Positions 46,411 through 61,447 of a DNA stretch of 64,000 nt are shown here, piece after piece. A program made the position numbers and the translations under genes. How positions within the stretch are numbered: the stretch's first letter is position 1; the number at the start of each line of letters is the position of its first letter. The notes under the pieces are model-generated. The model ran no database searches. It had not been told where the DNA came from and saw nothing but the letters and a program-made list of their open reading frames with translations. Origin of the DNA: Lagopus muta (taxonomy: Eukaryota > Chordata > Aves > Galliformes > Phasianidae); contig NC_064435.1 of the NCBI RefSeq assembly GCF_023343835.1, forward strand, positions 39,332,603 through 39,396,602, written 5' to 3'.

Positions 46411-49400
46411 TTTCTGTGTCCACAGCTGCTGTATTTGGGCTTGTGCTTCCTGCAGCATAGGGCATTCTTACCCCATTATTGCTGTGCTTTTCATCACGTT
46501 GTAGCATCACAAATGTAAATTCTGTTTTGGAGATAGGGAAAATGATTTTCATGGGAAATTCTTATGGGAAGATTGTAGTTGCTATGAAAATTGGCATGGT
46601 TCTAATATACATAATATGCGTACAGAAATTGCTATAGAGTACTGGAAGAGGAGCAGGGTGCTAAGTGACCCATGCACTAAGCATTTGGATTTTTGAGTAT
46701 TACAGCACTCTTGTGTAGCCAATGATGCTTTATTGAAGGGTGAAGAGACAGGAAGCTTGTAACATACTGAAATAGGCTTATATTTTTGTAATGGCAAGTT
46801 CTTAGGAGCTGGTCTGGAACACTAAAAGCTTGGTGATACCTATGTCCAGTGAAAGCTTCTACCATGACAGTTCACAACAGCAAAGTTTAGTATACTTAGC
46901 TTTATTTTACTACAGGATTTAAACTTTTAATAAAGCTTCTGATACAGAAGAAGTAAGAGTTGAAGCAGCTGAATGTTGGGGGGGAACTTTTCACTGCGCC
47001 TCACAAGGCTGGGCTGACTGCTGTTTGTGGTTCTGTCAGTTGTGCTTAGCCATCATTACCCTGAAGATGCAAAAATTTTCTGTAAGTTAGCCCTCTCTTA
47101 GAACTTCTATATGTCTAGTATATAGGGATAGACAAAACTATCTCTATCTACCTTCTTTAACAATCTCCTTATCTTTCACTGAGCACAATGCAGTTATAGT
47201 GCAGTCGGCAAAGAGCTTCAAGCATATTTTACTCTCTCCTTATGTTACTGGATGACACAAGTCAGTGTGCTATATGAAGTTGTTGTTTAATGTTTTTTGA
47301 TTTCTAAATTTCTTTGAACTTGAGATATTTGGCAACTTTCTTAGGAATGACAATTTGTCCAACTTCCAGACAAATATTTGTAAAATGCATTGTATCAGGG
47401 CTTCATGTTTAAGCTGACTTGTGAGCTACTCAAAGTTATGTTTCCCAATTCAAAAGAGTCTGGATGAAGAGGATCAAGTTGTTCTCCATGATTACCAGTC
47501 ACCTTGCTTTCTATATACTAGACTGTGAAATACAAAACGTTTGAATTTTCTGGGAGCAAGAGTATCCAAGTATACTTTCATTGTACTCTAGTGATGAAAA
47601 GTTGGAACTTGAGCCAAATTAATAAATAGCTAGATGAATAAATAGCTATAATCTATGTGGTTATTATCTAAAAATGGATACTTTGTAGGAAGTTATAAGA
47701 AAATATGCCATGAACATCATAATCTCTTCAGAAAGAAGACTAACTATCAATTACGTGTAATATATTGTAAGTTCATGAATTTATATCTCTCTTCAGTAAA
47801 GTGATGAAAGAAGCTGCCCCTTTCTGTTCAGTGTAATGGGAATACAAGGGATGTATCTTCTCTGGAATGTTTTGGTCAGAAATCCTATTTATTTAGCAGC
47901 CTTGAAAAATTTGACTTATTGAGTTGAATTGTATCTCCTTAGAAAACAGTTGAATGGCAGCAAGTCAGTTCTACAAAAACGAGGGATCTCTTTTTCCAAA
48001 CCTCTTGTTTTTCTTTTTTAGCTGTTCTTTGTAGAAGTATCATATTCTACTGTACAGCTGTTCCTCATCTTCTGAACATTTTTTCTGTTGACATTAGAAT
48101 TCTATTTTAGCATTTGTATTTTAAAACAATGACCAAATAATGCTATACTCCTTAATTCTATGTTCATTCTGAGTTTTTTTTTAATTTGCAAACTTATTAA
48201 CATGAGATAAAACAGTGTATCTTAGTCATGGCATGTACTTCATTACACTAGAACTGAGCTAGAATCTCCCTGGGCTCAGAACAGAAGTAAATGCTGATGC
48301 CAACTGAAGAACTACTTTTCCTCAAGGAAGAAAAAGTAACTTATGTTCCAGTGATCATGGAAAAGGCAGAAGTTCCTAGAGATGATTAAACCAGCATCAA
48401 ACTGGAATCATACTAAACTTAAAAAACCAACCAACCAAACAAAAAAAAACAGGACAGTATAAGATGGCATGACTGAAAATGTACCTATTAAGTGTGTGGA
48501 CACAAGGTAGAGTAAACTTACCTCTTTTCTACTTAAAGGAATAATCAAGACTGTAAAAACATATCCAGATATTCAAGATATGCCCATGCAGGAGCTGTCA
48601 GAAACCTGCCATCTCAGCTGTAAGCCCTGTAACTGGTATCCCAATTCAGTGAATAAAAGACTTGTTGGTTTGCTTCAGTTTTAATTTTTACAGCATAAAA
48701 TGGTGAACTATGTAATGTTTTTTAATGTTGACAATACATGTGTAGAAGAACAAGGTGGAGAAGAAAAGGTATGTGATGTTTTCAGTAGAATATCTTGTGG
48801 ACGAGGGAATGCATATTCCAAGGCATCTTTCCAGCTGGTGCTGTGCCCAGAAAAGAAAACCCTGAACCTTCTCAATATGTGAAACTGCTTCAATAAATCT
48901 GGCTTACACAAGTGTTTAAGTTTATTAAGACTTCAGTGTCTGAAAGCTACTTGGAATTATTGCTACAGCTGGATTATAACATTCTTTCACTGGGCCAGTA
49001 TTCTTTCCTCCATGGAAATCTCATAACTTATGTCTAATTCATCATGACGATTGCTAGCTTTGAGCCAGAGAAGGCACATGCACTATAATATTCTTGTCGT
49101 GTGGAATTGTTATTTTTAAAAGTAAAATAAGGTCTAAAAATAGTTTGCAATATGATATTTGCAAAATATCTCAAAGAAGATAACTAGATAAATTTTCCAG
49201 TGGAAGAATCTGAATCTCTACATCTTTCATTTCTAAATTGAATTTCTTTAGCCTCTTAACTGGACAAAATGCAATGGTAAAAAAAATTCACATGTAATAT
49301 TGAGACTTGACTCACCTTCTGTGATTTATCCCTCTCACTGATAAAACTGAGATTAATTTCTTCTTTCCTGTCAGAAGGTAAAAAAGGAGCTGGAGAGTTG

Positions 49401-49627
49401 GGAGAAGAAGAGATGGGACTTGACAAGGCGCAATCAAATTAATAATGTCACAGCTTTTATTCATGATATTTTAACTTATCCACATATTTTGGAAAATGTA
49501 TTCTGGTATTTCTGTGGCTTTTCTTCATGAAAAAATACGTGTTCTTTACTTTCACCTTCTCCTTTATCTATCTTCTACTGCAAACTCAGTTTTGTGAACA
49601 AGGAAGTACTGTTTGTTTTGTACCTGA

Positions 49628-49812
49628 CAGAGCAATGGCAGAGGCTGCCCAGAATCTGTGTGTGGGATCTGCTCCTCAGAGACCTTAAGAAGCTGCCTGG
49701 ACATGGCCTTGAGCACCTGCTATAGAGTCCCTTCTGCAGCAGGCATTGGTCCTGATGGACCCAGAGGGCATGGCAAGCCTTGGATAACCTGAGATTTGCT
49801 GATTCTGTAATA
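49628..49812 (+). mobile_element. Diverged CR1 3'-end fragment
   Basis: Matches CR1 order: agagcaatggcagaggctgc, then ctgcctggacatggccttga, and ends in gctgattctgtaatag. Heavily mutated old copy. Confidence 0.7.
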
Positions 49813-52800
49813 GATTGCAAGTTTGAACAAATGAAAGATTAGAAATTATGGGAGAACAGGCTTATTTGCTTCATTGCCTCACAGACCTTAACTGTCATGG
49901 ACTATATTAGGGGTACAACATGAAGAATTCACACTGATTGGTCTTGTTATTTTTCCCCCATCAAATTCTAAGCACATTTATACACATAGGTTGCATGTGA
50001 CACAGGTGAATTCAATCAGCCTTTCTTGAAGAAAGCAGTATGTGTTTTGATTTTAATACTGCTGGGAAAACTGCTGGGATCTCATTTTTCTGTGTTCTTT
50101 ATATGCTGGGTTTTTTTGTTTGTTTGAGTAGCACCCAAATGCACATTCAAACAAATTAGAAATAGCTAACAAGCTGATTTTGAATGAATTGTTAATGACA
50201 ATCTGTTACTAATTGGGGATGTTGCTGAAAAGGATGTTGCCTGCAAAGAAATTGATGTTTTAAAGCCTATTAGATACTTCTGATTTTTTATTTGGAAATA
50301 TGAAGTTACTGTTAGTAAAAATCATGTTAAATAATCACATAAATGTGATGATCACATGGATTGTCAGATGACAAGACTGATTTATAATGCATTGCTTTAA
50401 TATTAACAAAAGCAAGGCTGCATATCTATGAACACAAAACAGACCATATAAATAGAATGAAGGATTATATCCCAAGAACTCTGAGAAGAGTCCAGGTTTC
50501 ATATTAGATGTGTTAAAATGCTTTTATCTGAGAGACAAAAGTGGTGCTATGTTTGTAATATGTAGCATCGCTCTAGCTTATCTGTGTGGCCTTATATCTG
50601 GACGTTACCTATATCTTGTCTATAGAGCAAGGAGGTAAGTACATTTGTTGCATGTACAGACAGAATACAGGGAAGGAATACAAATGTCTGAAAGTTGGAT
50701 AGCGTATGTTAGAATGAGAGAATTAAAGGGCTCAGTCTGCCTAGTTGGTTTTTAAAGGCTACAGAGTATTGAATAGATTTCCATGTTTAATTACTTTCCC
50801 AAGGGAAAGCACAAAGGGACTTCATAAATTTTTACAGAGTTACAATACAATAGACCAAAAGCTGGAAGCTGTTTTTATGCAGATTCAAATTTGTAATGGT
50901 CTTAAATCACTAATAATCTGTTTGAAATGTTAATCTATCAAGAGGTATGATAAAGTCTCTGGAAATATCTAGAAAGAATTAAGGATGGGTGCTTTTTTTA
51001 AGAGATACACTAGTTTAATCATCAGGCTAATTAAATAGCTAAACAAATTAAGATGTGTTAACCTGAAATGTATAAAAAGTTGGATCGTCTAATGATCTTT
51101 TTTGTCCTTAAACACTATGCTTTTTCTTCCTGTTTCTTTCTAAATGGGATTTCAGGAGGAGACTGGCAACAGCTATAGTCTATAATTAAGTACAGTCTTG
51201 GAAAACATGATAGACTGATTTTTCTTTTCAGCAGGAAAATGCCATTTTATTGATGCTGTACAAGTACCACACAACCTTAAAGACTCTAATTTCAGTTGCA
51301 AAAGCACTTTTGTCTGAAGCGTCTTCATTATACCTGGTTAAAGAATAAAACTGTTTTGATTAACATTTCTCCTCCCTACTGAAATTTAGATTTCCTAAAA
51401 ATTAGTGATCTTTCTTAACAACTTTGTTCTAGGTACAGAAATGGCAAGGATGAGCCAAATATCTCTGTTATTGTTTCATTACTTATTAATATATGTAGTT
51501 TTGGCTTTCCTGGCTTAGTGGCTGATGGGAGATTACATATATGTGAAACAACTATTTTATGTAACTTTTTTGAAAGTTGAAAGAACATGGTGATATTTTT
51601 CTTTAGTTTAAAACTTTTTAAAACACTTCCACATTTTCCCATCAGTATTCTAACACTGTATTTGATGTGTGTTTAATGGCTGATCATAAGTAGCTTTGCA
51701 AGTCCTGTGCACTTGCTAAGGAGAAAGAGTTGACAAAGATGCTGTCTCTCCAGAGTGATTCAGACTACCAAATATCCAGGTAGTCTTACTGTACTATGAC
51801 ATTTAATCACATGAGGATAGGAATCAGGTTATGATTAAAAACTCCCAATCCAATAATTACTTACAAAATAAGATAGATCTGGCACTTTAGAAGGTTTTTT
51901 ATTATTTATTGCATACCTAGAAAAGAAACAACAAACAGTCTTTGGCCTAATTGTTCACTGCAAGAAATCATTACTGGCAGTATTAAAAAATTGCAAATGA
52001 AAAGCAAGGTGATATTTTAAGCACTAAATTTAAGTACTTTGCCATCACCTGTTTCTGATGTCTCACTGTACAAAAAATATAGGAATAAGGAAGTCCTAAT
52101 AGAAGTATTTACTTCGGCTGCCATGGAATATGTTATGTATTCTCTTCCATGCTGAACATGAAGGTCTACTACATAAATGTCTGCTATTGTCTAGAACAGT
52201 TCCCATAGTCTTGGCTTGTGATGAAAGTGACTTTCTCTCTATGGCCTGTTTCCCATCTGGCCATATATAAGTCCCTGCATGCCAGATATCTGCTCCATAC
52301 ATCCTTTGTGTATTTGAGTCATAACAAGGATCAGCTGATATAAAACATGAAGAAGGACACGATGAAAAATCATGTTCACAGGAGCGTTATGACTGCAGGG
52401 GGCAGTTTTGCACTAATTCACATCAGTGGTGTGTGTCTTCAAAGAATGTGAAGCTAGGATTATGTGATGAACTCGTTCATCATATTCACTGTGCCATACC
52501 TATTCTGCAACAATAAAGCATTTATCTTTACCATTTGGTCTTAAGGATAATTACGTGGACCATCATTTAGGAAAATGCTCTATTCTGTCACATCGATGTG
52601 CTTTTCAAACCAATTTCTCCAGTTGCATTAATAGCTCTAGTGCTCTGGATCATAAGTGTAGACTGCTATGTGTTATGAAGGATACTCTGACTTCTCAGAA
52701 TACTGGTGAGCATGGGCGAATAGTCCAAAAACAGTAGTGTGGATTGTAGCCTTTCATTTAAATAAATCTGTGTTCAGTATGTTAGTAATATGCTCTTTTA

Positions 52801-55179
52801 GTGATCTACTTAGAACTTCTGTTACATTTGTGTCTTGTGTTGTCAGCCAGAAGTACTGAACACACCATGCAGTAACGCATTCATTCAAGGATCACTGCTG
52901 TCTTTTGCTCACAACAGTTCAACACTTTGAGACTCTACCCCTAGATATCTTTATCTGAATGTAGGACAACTGAGTCCTGTATGTGTGTAGATGTGTTACT
53001 GCTCTGTATTAAAAAGAGGTCATGACAAGGTCTGAAAATCCCTTTGATCCATCAGTGTGCCAAGAAATTATTACCAGTGTAATCTACTTAATGGATGCTC
53101 AAAAGGAAAGCAATTCTTTCATAACTTATTTTCTGAAAAATCTTCTGTTTTCTTGTGGAGAAAAGTAAGTGATAGAATTTATTTCTTAATTTTATGTTAC
53201 TCTATATCTTTTTTTATTATTGTTTGATGGTTTTCTATCTGTAAACCATCCTTGCAATCATAGCTTAAGTGGTTAAGTTACAAATTACTTTTCCTACACT
53301 TGGGCATACAGAAATACAAAGTTTATATAATTCCTGTGCTTTTTCTTATTCCTGTGTTACTTTTGGAATAATTTACGATGGTTCTCAAGATGGTAAAAAT
53401 ATTTTTTCTGAAATCTAGATGGTTTAGGTTAAACTTTCAGTTGGTTCACCTAACTTCTCTATCTTAAGAAAGCTGCAAATTCTGATGTTGCTTGCTTGCT
53501 TATGTTACCAGCTGCTTTGCCCAAAATCAGCAACCAAGGCTGGAAAAATAATTTGGGCTGTGTCTCTTTTGTTTATACTTCTGTCCCCCCAAAACAATGC
53601 TTCAAATTCTATACATCAAGACATTCACAAATATTCTTTAAGTAGAAGCATTGCTGGATAATACTGAGTTTACTCCTGAAATTTTTTCATGTGTACAGTG
53701 CTAAATGCATCCTATCTAAATTAAGAATAAAGCTGTATGATTTCCCTACACAGTAAAAGGAGAAAGAGATATGGAGGTATTCAGTAACTTTAGATAAATC
53801 CAAAATCTGCTATCTAACTGAAAGAACTTGTTTTTGCATTAATATATCTATAGTAAAGACATTATTTTCCCAATCTGATGAAGTTGGATAGATAACACCT
53901 GGTGTTATGTAGTAAACAAAAACAACAAAACAAACCAAGCAGATGAGAAATCACTGGTGTCATGAGGAAGAAAAGAAACAAGGAGAAAGGAGGATAGATG
54001 ATTTGTGGGTTGCTATGAACATGTTCCTCCTAAATGAAGTAGGAAAGAATATCTGATGTAAAACACAGTAATTGATCAATTTGTTTGTAAGGAGAAATTA
54101 TGTTAGTTTTTCCATTTGATGCAGGGGATATATATGCAAGGCACAATTAATTTTGGTGTTCATGTTTGGTTTTTTTGTTTGTGTTTAATGAGAATGGATG
54201 TGTAGTCCTTAAACATATGAGGAAAGGAAGAATGTGTCCAAAGAGTGCATTATCAGTCTAAAGGGAGATGGGGCAAAGACAAAGTATTCAGGATAAGGCT
54301 GAGACTAAATGATAGCAGGAATGGGGGAAGGACCATGACCATGGAATTCACTGAACTCAGCTGCAAGTAGCCTATGAGACAGAAAATACTCTTCCTGTTG
54401 ATTGCAAATAGATACCTCCAATGTACACTTCCTAGTGAATAGCTCAGAAAAGGAATCGCTAGATGTGGCTGATTACCAAAAATAACATGCTGCTACATTG
54501 GAGTTGGTGTAAACTGAATCAATGTGTGCTAGGTCAATTAGTAACACCGAAGTAAAGAATAGTATATGGCTTCTCTGGCTCAGGAGATAAATGAAGCACA
54601 AAGAACTACGGCAGAAAATGCTTTGATGTCTCCCATATCCAATGAAAGTGTGTGATGCATCTTAATGCCAATTTAGTGCGGAATCTTCAAGTTCAGCTGG
54701 TCTGGGTAAGTCTACCTCAAACAGATTAATATTTCCTTAAAGATGAAATAGGTTAGAAATAATTCTGTTCTTTTATTTTTCTTTATTCTCCTGATTTTGC
54801 CAGCAGAACAGATTAATATCATTCTCTCCACTGTCCAAAATTTAGTATTGATTAATGTCACAGCACTTACTAGTCTCCATTTATTTATGCACTTCTCAAT
54901 TTAGTGGTTTGCTTATTTGTTTGCTTGTTTATTTTTAATAAAATGAGAAACTGGTTTTCTCAATTGAACACTTGACTGTATTATTTCTAAAAGGCAAGCT
55001 CTTTGTTTTTCCGAATTTGGAATCATTTTTTATGATTTTGAAAAAGGACACTCATTTCCTCAGTCATGTCTGGTTTTCTGAAATCATGACAGTCTTCTGT
55101 AACTAGTTTTTCTAGCAATATCTGAGTCCTCACCAACAGAACTTCACTAAGTCTTTTTCAAACTGCACCTTCAGCAGCA

Positions 55180-55317
55180 TAACAGGCTAGATGGGGCTCT
55201 GAGCAACCTGATGTAGCTGTAGGTGTTCCTGCTCATTGTGGAGGAGTTGGACCAGATAACCCGTAAGGGTCCCTTCCCACTCAAACAATTCTATGATTTT
55301 ATGATTCTATGACTCTA
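55180..55317 (+). mobile_element. CR1 LINE 3'-end fragment
   Basis: gctagatggggctctgagca through gtcccttcccactcaaacaa, ending in repeated attctatgattttatgattc. 5' truncated. Confidence 0.88.
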
Positions 55318-57748
55318 CAGTAATGGATGTTAATATGAGAGCCAACTGAACCTATAAACCATGGAAGGGAAAAGTTGATGAACTTCTGGTGACTGCAGCT
55401 GACAAGGCTGCCAACAGCCAAGACCTATCCCACAGCCCTGGGCAGGAGCACGGTAGTCCTATCTCTCCAGAGAGTCACCTCCCTGGAGACAGGTTGAAGC
55501 CAGGCCAGGATATGTGTCTGTAGGTGAGGATGAGTCACAGATCAGTGAAGCCATGACTGTTTACATGCCAAGCTGCAGAATGTTGGGTTCTGTGGCTTCT
55601 GGGGTCCATAAGCAGAGCTTCAGCCAAAAGCTCCCAGGGTGTTGGCCCTGGAAGCACCTCACATCACCCAAACACAAATCACTACTTTGCCAAGAAGCCA
55701 AATCCCCCCATATTCTACGCTTCATATGCTGCTCACACAGAAATGCAGTTAACATTATTTTTGTGAACAAACATTCTTGCTCAAGGTACTTATTCATTCC
55801 TCATTTTACAAACTAAGTTAAATGAGTAAAACAAATCTCAAGCTATTTGCAGTACATCTTTTTACTGTGGTATCTTAGTACTTGCCAGTTTTTAATTTAT
55901 TCACCCTCATAATTAAATTTGGGAGTTAGGAAATCCATATTAACTGTATTCTGCCTCTAAGAAATGGAAATGTAGAGATAATGAGGATTTATGTGCCTAT
56001 ATTGAATTCTTAAATCCTCAAAGCCATTTTTTAGAATCTGCCAACTTCAGCAAAAAAGTATTTTTATCAGGTGCATAAAATCTCACCTTATACTATTTTC
56101 AAAGACGCCAAGTCCCTATGGCATCTGTCCCATGAATTAAACCATATGGTTCAGTTATTTATTTACAGTGAATCAGCTAAGCCTGGAAAAGACCAAAATC
56201 CTCATGTAATACATGTAGCAAGCAACAATACTGCTGCACTCTTCTGATGTAAGCATGTACCTCAAACATGGAGCTGATGTGGAAACAGATCTGAATCTCT
56301 CATTCTCATCTGTCTGAATGCATATTTTTATCTCCGAGCTTTGCAGTGTCTTGTGCATGAAATTAGTGTTAATGAAAGGACTCTGACAAATTCCAGTGTT
56401 TGCCTAATATAAGAGCCTGGATTATTGGTTGTTCCTATAGTTTCTGTATTCTAAGGAGCTATTTTAGTTTACAGAGTAGTAATTATCAGTATTATTAGTA
56501 ACTTCAAAGAGACAGAGAATGCTCTCACACTGAAAGATACACGTGAACAACTAGTATACTTTCAAATCTAGTAAGAAAAGGTGAACTTAAATATACTTCA
56601 TAAATGGGGTGATGTGTGCGTAGGGCTGGTGTTTCTGAATTAAAATTTTAAAGTAAATTTCTTTTCTCAGCTATGTGTGTTTGGGTGTTAGGATTTTTGT
56701 GTCATTCATTTTTTTGTTTCACAAAATCTAGTGCAGCAGTCCTTAGCTTTATCATAGTTTTCTGGGAAGCTGATGAGGAGTTTCGCAACTTCCTATCATG
56801 TGATACTTGCATTAGGTTCTCTTAGTCATAGAGGGAGAAAGATAATTTCCACTATGTGGTGTTTTTTTTTAGAGCACACGGTCTCTCCGTTTATCATGTA
56901 GGAACTTTGAGTAGACTGACTTATTAAATTATCTGCCTAAAGAAAATTACTTCTGTGTCTAAAGGACTTCAGTTGAGAGGCATCAAGAAATTTGCTACAG
57001 ACCAGCAATGGCATATTCCATAATTGGAATTTTCTCTCAGATGATATTTTTTAAACATTATATTAAGAAAGCGTTTTAAAACTTCTATTTTTAAAATATC
57101 TTTTAAATGTGTAAATTACCTAACTCAGAGATAAAAATAGCATATTTATTTAAATTTTGCATTTATATCTTCCTGTGATAAATTTTACTGGGTCAGTGAG
57201 GAGGAAAAACATGATGCTTCACAGAAAATGGAGACTAAATGCAGCTCAAAAAGAGGTATGAAACACTTGAACTCCAGCGCCAAGGAAGAACATTTGAAGT
57301 TCACATTTTCATCATAACTAGGTGCAGCTGCATGGATGGGTGATCATGGAGCCTTCTCATGTAACTGAAATACCTACTGTATCATACTGTGCACAGAAGG
57401 AGTGGGGAAAAAGAAGGGAACCAACCATGTATGTACATGTTCTTGGTAAACTTAACACTTTCAATTCACGTTAAATTTTAGAATTGACACAGGATTTGTA
57501 TTCAATATTGTAAAAATGTAGTAAATCTCAAGATAAATCTGTGTAGGCCAAATATTCAACAGGTATTATATGAAATGAATACGCTTCTGTGCTAAGGTCA
57601 TGCCTATTTTATGTAATAGGGAGGAGATCTGCAGAAGGACATTTTTCTCTGAAAAACTTGAAGTGCAGAGCTGAATCTCAAATAGCAGTTTTGGAATAGC
57701 CTCTACCTTGTGTAGGACCTTATTGAATTATTCCTTTCCTTAAAGCCA

Positions 57749-57771
57749 AATATAATATAATATAATATAAT
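57749..57771. repeat. (TATAA)n short tandem repeat
   Basis: Four to five tataa units. Confidence 0.88.
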
Positions 57772-57812
57772 TGAGGTCTCTTCCAAACTGGGCCATTTTG
57801 TGTATGTGTGAT
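57771..57812 (+). mobile_element. Possible CR1 terminal remnant
   Basis: ttgaggtctcttccaaactg followed by ggccattttgtgtatgtgtg resembles a decayed CR1 end. It is too short to be sure. Confidence 0.35.
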
Positions 57813-59361
57813 TATCAGGCAGCAGATCAATGAATTTTATTAGTTTTGGGAAGAAAAGGGCTTTTTTTTTTTTATTTATTTAAGTTGAATTTAAAGTTTC
57901 AATAATGAAAGGATGTTTAAATGATAAGTTTTGTTTTGCTATAATTTCGAGGACAAATGTGTTCCAATCTAGCTCCACTGAAACATAAGAAAAAAATGTA
58001 AATGCACAAGTTTAAATTTTGTACAGAAGAAAAAAATAGACTTTGACACAAAATATAGTGTATATATACCTCAAGATTTGAACCACAAGTCTTTGGTTGT
58101 ATTCTCTCCTAATTCAGGCATGGAAAACAGCCTTTGAATTAATGCAGTTATAATTGCTTTGACAAGGTTATAAATCTGCCTAAGTGCTGTAGGCTTTATT
58201 TACTTCTCAGAGGAATAATTATACCACAAACATTTATGGAATAAGTTAATAAGATGAACATAGGATAATACTAATATTTTAAAATACAGTAAAAATATGC
58301 TGTTTAATTTTCTTCCAGGGAAGAAAACTCCTTTTAAGACGCTCAAGAAGCATTAAATGTAATTCAAAACGAATACCATAAATCTGGGCAAAAAATCACA
58401 GTGTAGGTAATCTTCTACCATTCATTTCCCAACTCTTCAGTGGACATTCAGTAGTTAGTAAAACTATCAGTGATTTTCTTCACTTAGTGTCTTTAATATA
58501 GAGCCACTAGTGAGTACACAGGTTTTTAAACAGGATCCTCTGAAGTTTTTTATATGCGGCTGATGTGAGATTTTGCTTATGAAAATTTCAGGAAGAACTT
58601 AAAATACTATGACAAGGAGTTAAAGAATAAAGCACCAGCAGCTGTGGTAGTAATAGTTCTCAGCAGAATAATATACATTGGCCACCAAAAGTAAGATTAA
58701 GGACTACAGGAGAGAAGTGAAATGCCCTCCTTACTCAGTGAAATATGTATTATTGAAAAAGGAGAGAGAAAATTACACCAAATTTTATGTTTCTTTTCTG
58801 CTTTTATGTAGCTTTTGCACATGCTCACATGGAGATAATAAATTGACCCATACGTTGAAAGAAGCATGTTTGTTTCAGTATGATTGTGAAGGATATGATG
58901 TGTTGTATGTTTTTGTTTTTTTTTTTTTCCAAAGGGAATGAACATACATGTTTGGTACATTTATTAAACCAATCTTTCTTCTGCCTTTCTGTTTCATGTA
59001 TATTCTTTTCAACTTTCCACCTTTTCTGCTCGTTCTATATCTTTTCTACTTTAGGATATCTACTCTGTCTCCTATCTTATGCAGATGAATGTATCTGCAC
59101 AGGCAATTTTACCACAGGCAGACCTTCTAGGAAGAGCCCTGACCAAAGTCTGGCCCTAGAAGTGTTGAGAGGAAGATATAAAATCATGAGCATCTGCTTT
59201 GTTTGGCACTCCTCAGCCCCTTGCATCTCTTGCTTTTCCTCTGTCTTCAGAAGCTGGCTTAGAACTACATTGAAAGGTGAAAGGTTTTAAAACAGTGTAA
59301 TGTTTAAACTACTGAATGATACAGCAGCCTCCTAAAGATTTTGACTTTTGTAATAGCGTTT

Positions 59362-59391
59362 GTTGTTTTGTTTTGTTTTGTTTTGTTTTTT
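59362..59391. repeat. (GTTTT)n short tandem repeat
   Basis: Five gtttt units ending in a T run. Confidence 0.9.
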
Positions 59392-61384
59392 CAAAATAGA
59401 GAATAAAAAAAATAAACATTAAAAAAAAGGGAAATCATGAACTAAGTCCATTCTGATTTTAGTCTTGCTAATATTTCTGTAGAAAATTTCCCAGTAAGTC
59501 AGTGGAAGACTTAGTGATTGAGTATTTAAATGTTAATTGAAAAAATATTTAGAAAAATATAGGGAACATCCTGTTATCAAAAATAAGACGCCATGATCTA
59601 AACACCATTATTTTAAAATTAGATTCTACTCTCAGATGTTCTCATCACCAACATAATCTCATCTTATGTACAGCAAATATGAACTGGACATGAGTCTATC
59701 ATCACATCGTTATTCATAAAAGGGAGATACTGGTACCATATGCTATATACAAAAAAGTCTTGAAGTGAGTCTGTAAGGAATCCGATAAACTGCACATTAA
59801 CTTTGTTTCAGTTAAATGTCTTTATTTTCTTTGTGATATTCCAATTTTAAATACTGCTGCAGCTGATGAGTGGAGTCACATGCAGTGTAAAAAAATAATA
59901 AATGATTACACAAATATCAGTGAGCCTAGGCAATTACAACTTGAAAGGATAAATGTTATTAGTATATTTATGATTTAAAGACATATGGTGCAGAGTTGAG
60001 CTGTGGGAAATTAGAAAAACACAGTTGGCAAGCAATGTCTCTATTTTGGTTAATAAGACATTCAAGATTGCACATGCTTTTTCAGAGCTCAGTTTGATTA
60101 CACAAGAAATCTAGAAGATGGATAAGGTTAAGTTTTTGCTCACACTGGACTCATTCCTCAGCTGTCAGCACAGAGGTCTGGAGATAGATGCCCTGTTTTC
60201 TTCCTTGGCACAGTTCCTTTTCCAGTTTCCCTTCCCAGTCTGCAGCAGAAGAGTGATTCTGCTTGCATTTACTTGCTTAAAGGCAACCTCATGGGATCAC
60301 AAGACTTTCTTCAGATTTCCTGGCTGTGCTTTTTCCCCCTCCCCAAAATGCATACCCATGGAGGTCTTTCTGTGAATAAGGGCAGTAAATGGAAACTGCT
60401 GCTGCCCACTCTGCGATCTTGCTTCATTCCTTGGACAAACTTCCTGATGAGCATTAAGGCCAGGGCTTTGCCTGGACTTATCATTTTACTCTAGACTCAA
60501 AAACATCATTTCTATAGCACTGCATAGTAGAACAAACTCTTAAAATAACCTTATATTCTGATCTTATAAAGTATACCTTTTTAAGATCGAGATAGATTTG
60601 AAAAACAGTAGTAGAAGTTCAATTTTGTTCAGTTCAGTAGGAATCTGTTCTTCAGGATCCTCTATTCACCTGTTCTGTTCTCTAAACCATCTCACTTAGT
60701 GTTATGTTGCTGAGTCAGAACATTAGCTTATTTTCAGTTATGTCTCACTATTGCTGATCTGCAAAATTATTGTCATATTTGTCTGCTGCTGATCAACTCA
60801 TTCATTTCAATAATTCAAAGTCCAATAATCAAAAGTCTGCGACCAGATATGCAAGTAGCATTTGGCCACCACAATAAAACACTGAAACTGTGTCTGTAAA
60901 TTGGATTGTATAAGTTTATTTTACTAGAATAAAACCATCTGTATTCCAGAAACTTAACCATTAGTATGAGAGAAATACAACAATAGAGCAGCAGTTGTAA
61001 AATGGCAGTGGAATATACCTGATAAAGGTACACTGTTATGATTGTGCATAATGTTAATGGAAGAACACTGTTTGGATAGAAGTCTGACTGCTGGTACATT
61101 TGCAAAAAAGTGTGTGTGTATTCCTTATGGTAGTCATTGGTAAGGATTATTAAAATCAGAGAAAAAATGGCACAAACTGGGATTTGACAGACACTCAGAC
61201 ACAAGCACAGGCAGAGCTAAAGTTAAATAAATTACAATTTTATTTGAAGTTTCCTGGTTAAAGTGGGTTTTTTTAATGCGTATGACCAGGAGAATAAAAA
61301 TATCCATGTACTTCTATGCACATTGAAAGAAGAGAGCAATAATGCTTAAAAAATTCTGGAAGAAAAGATGTATTTAAGTGGAAT

Positions 61385-61447
61385 TTATATACATATATAT
61401 ATTTATATATATATAATATATATATATATTATATATATATATATATT
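61385..61447. repeat. Pure A/T dinucleotide tract with palindromes
   Basis: About 60 bp of nearly pure alternating AT with a few ATT and AAT interruptions, making it strongly self-complementary. Confidence 0.9.

Noticed and set aside
58880..59290. 136-codon plus-strand frame
   Set aside because: Phe/Ser/Cys-rich translation of T-rich DNA, with no domain, promoter or splice context.
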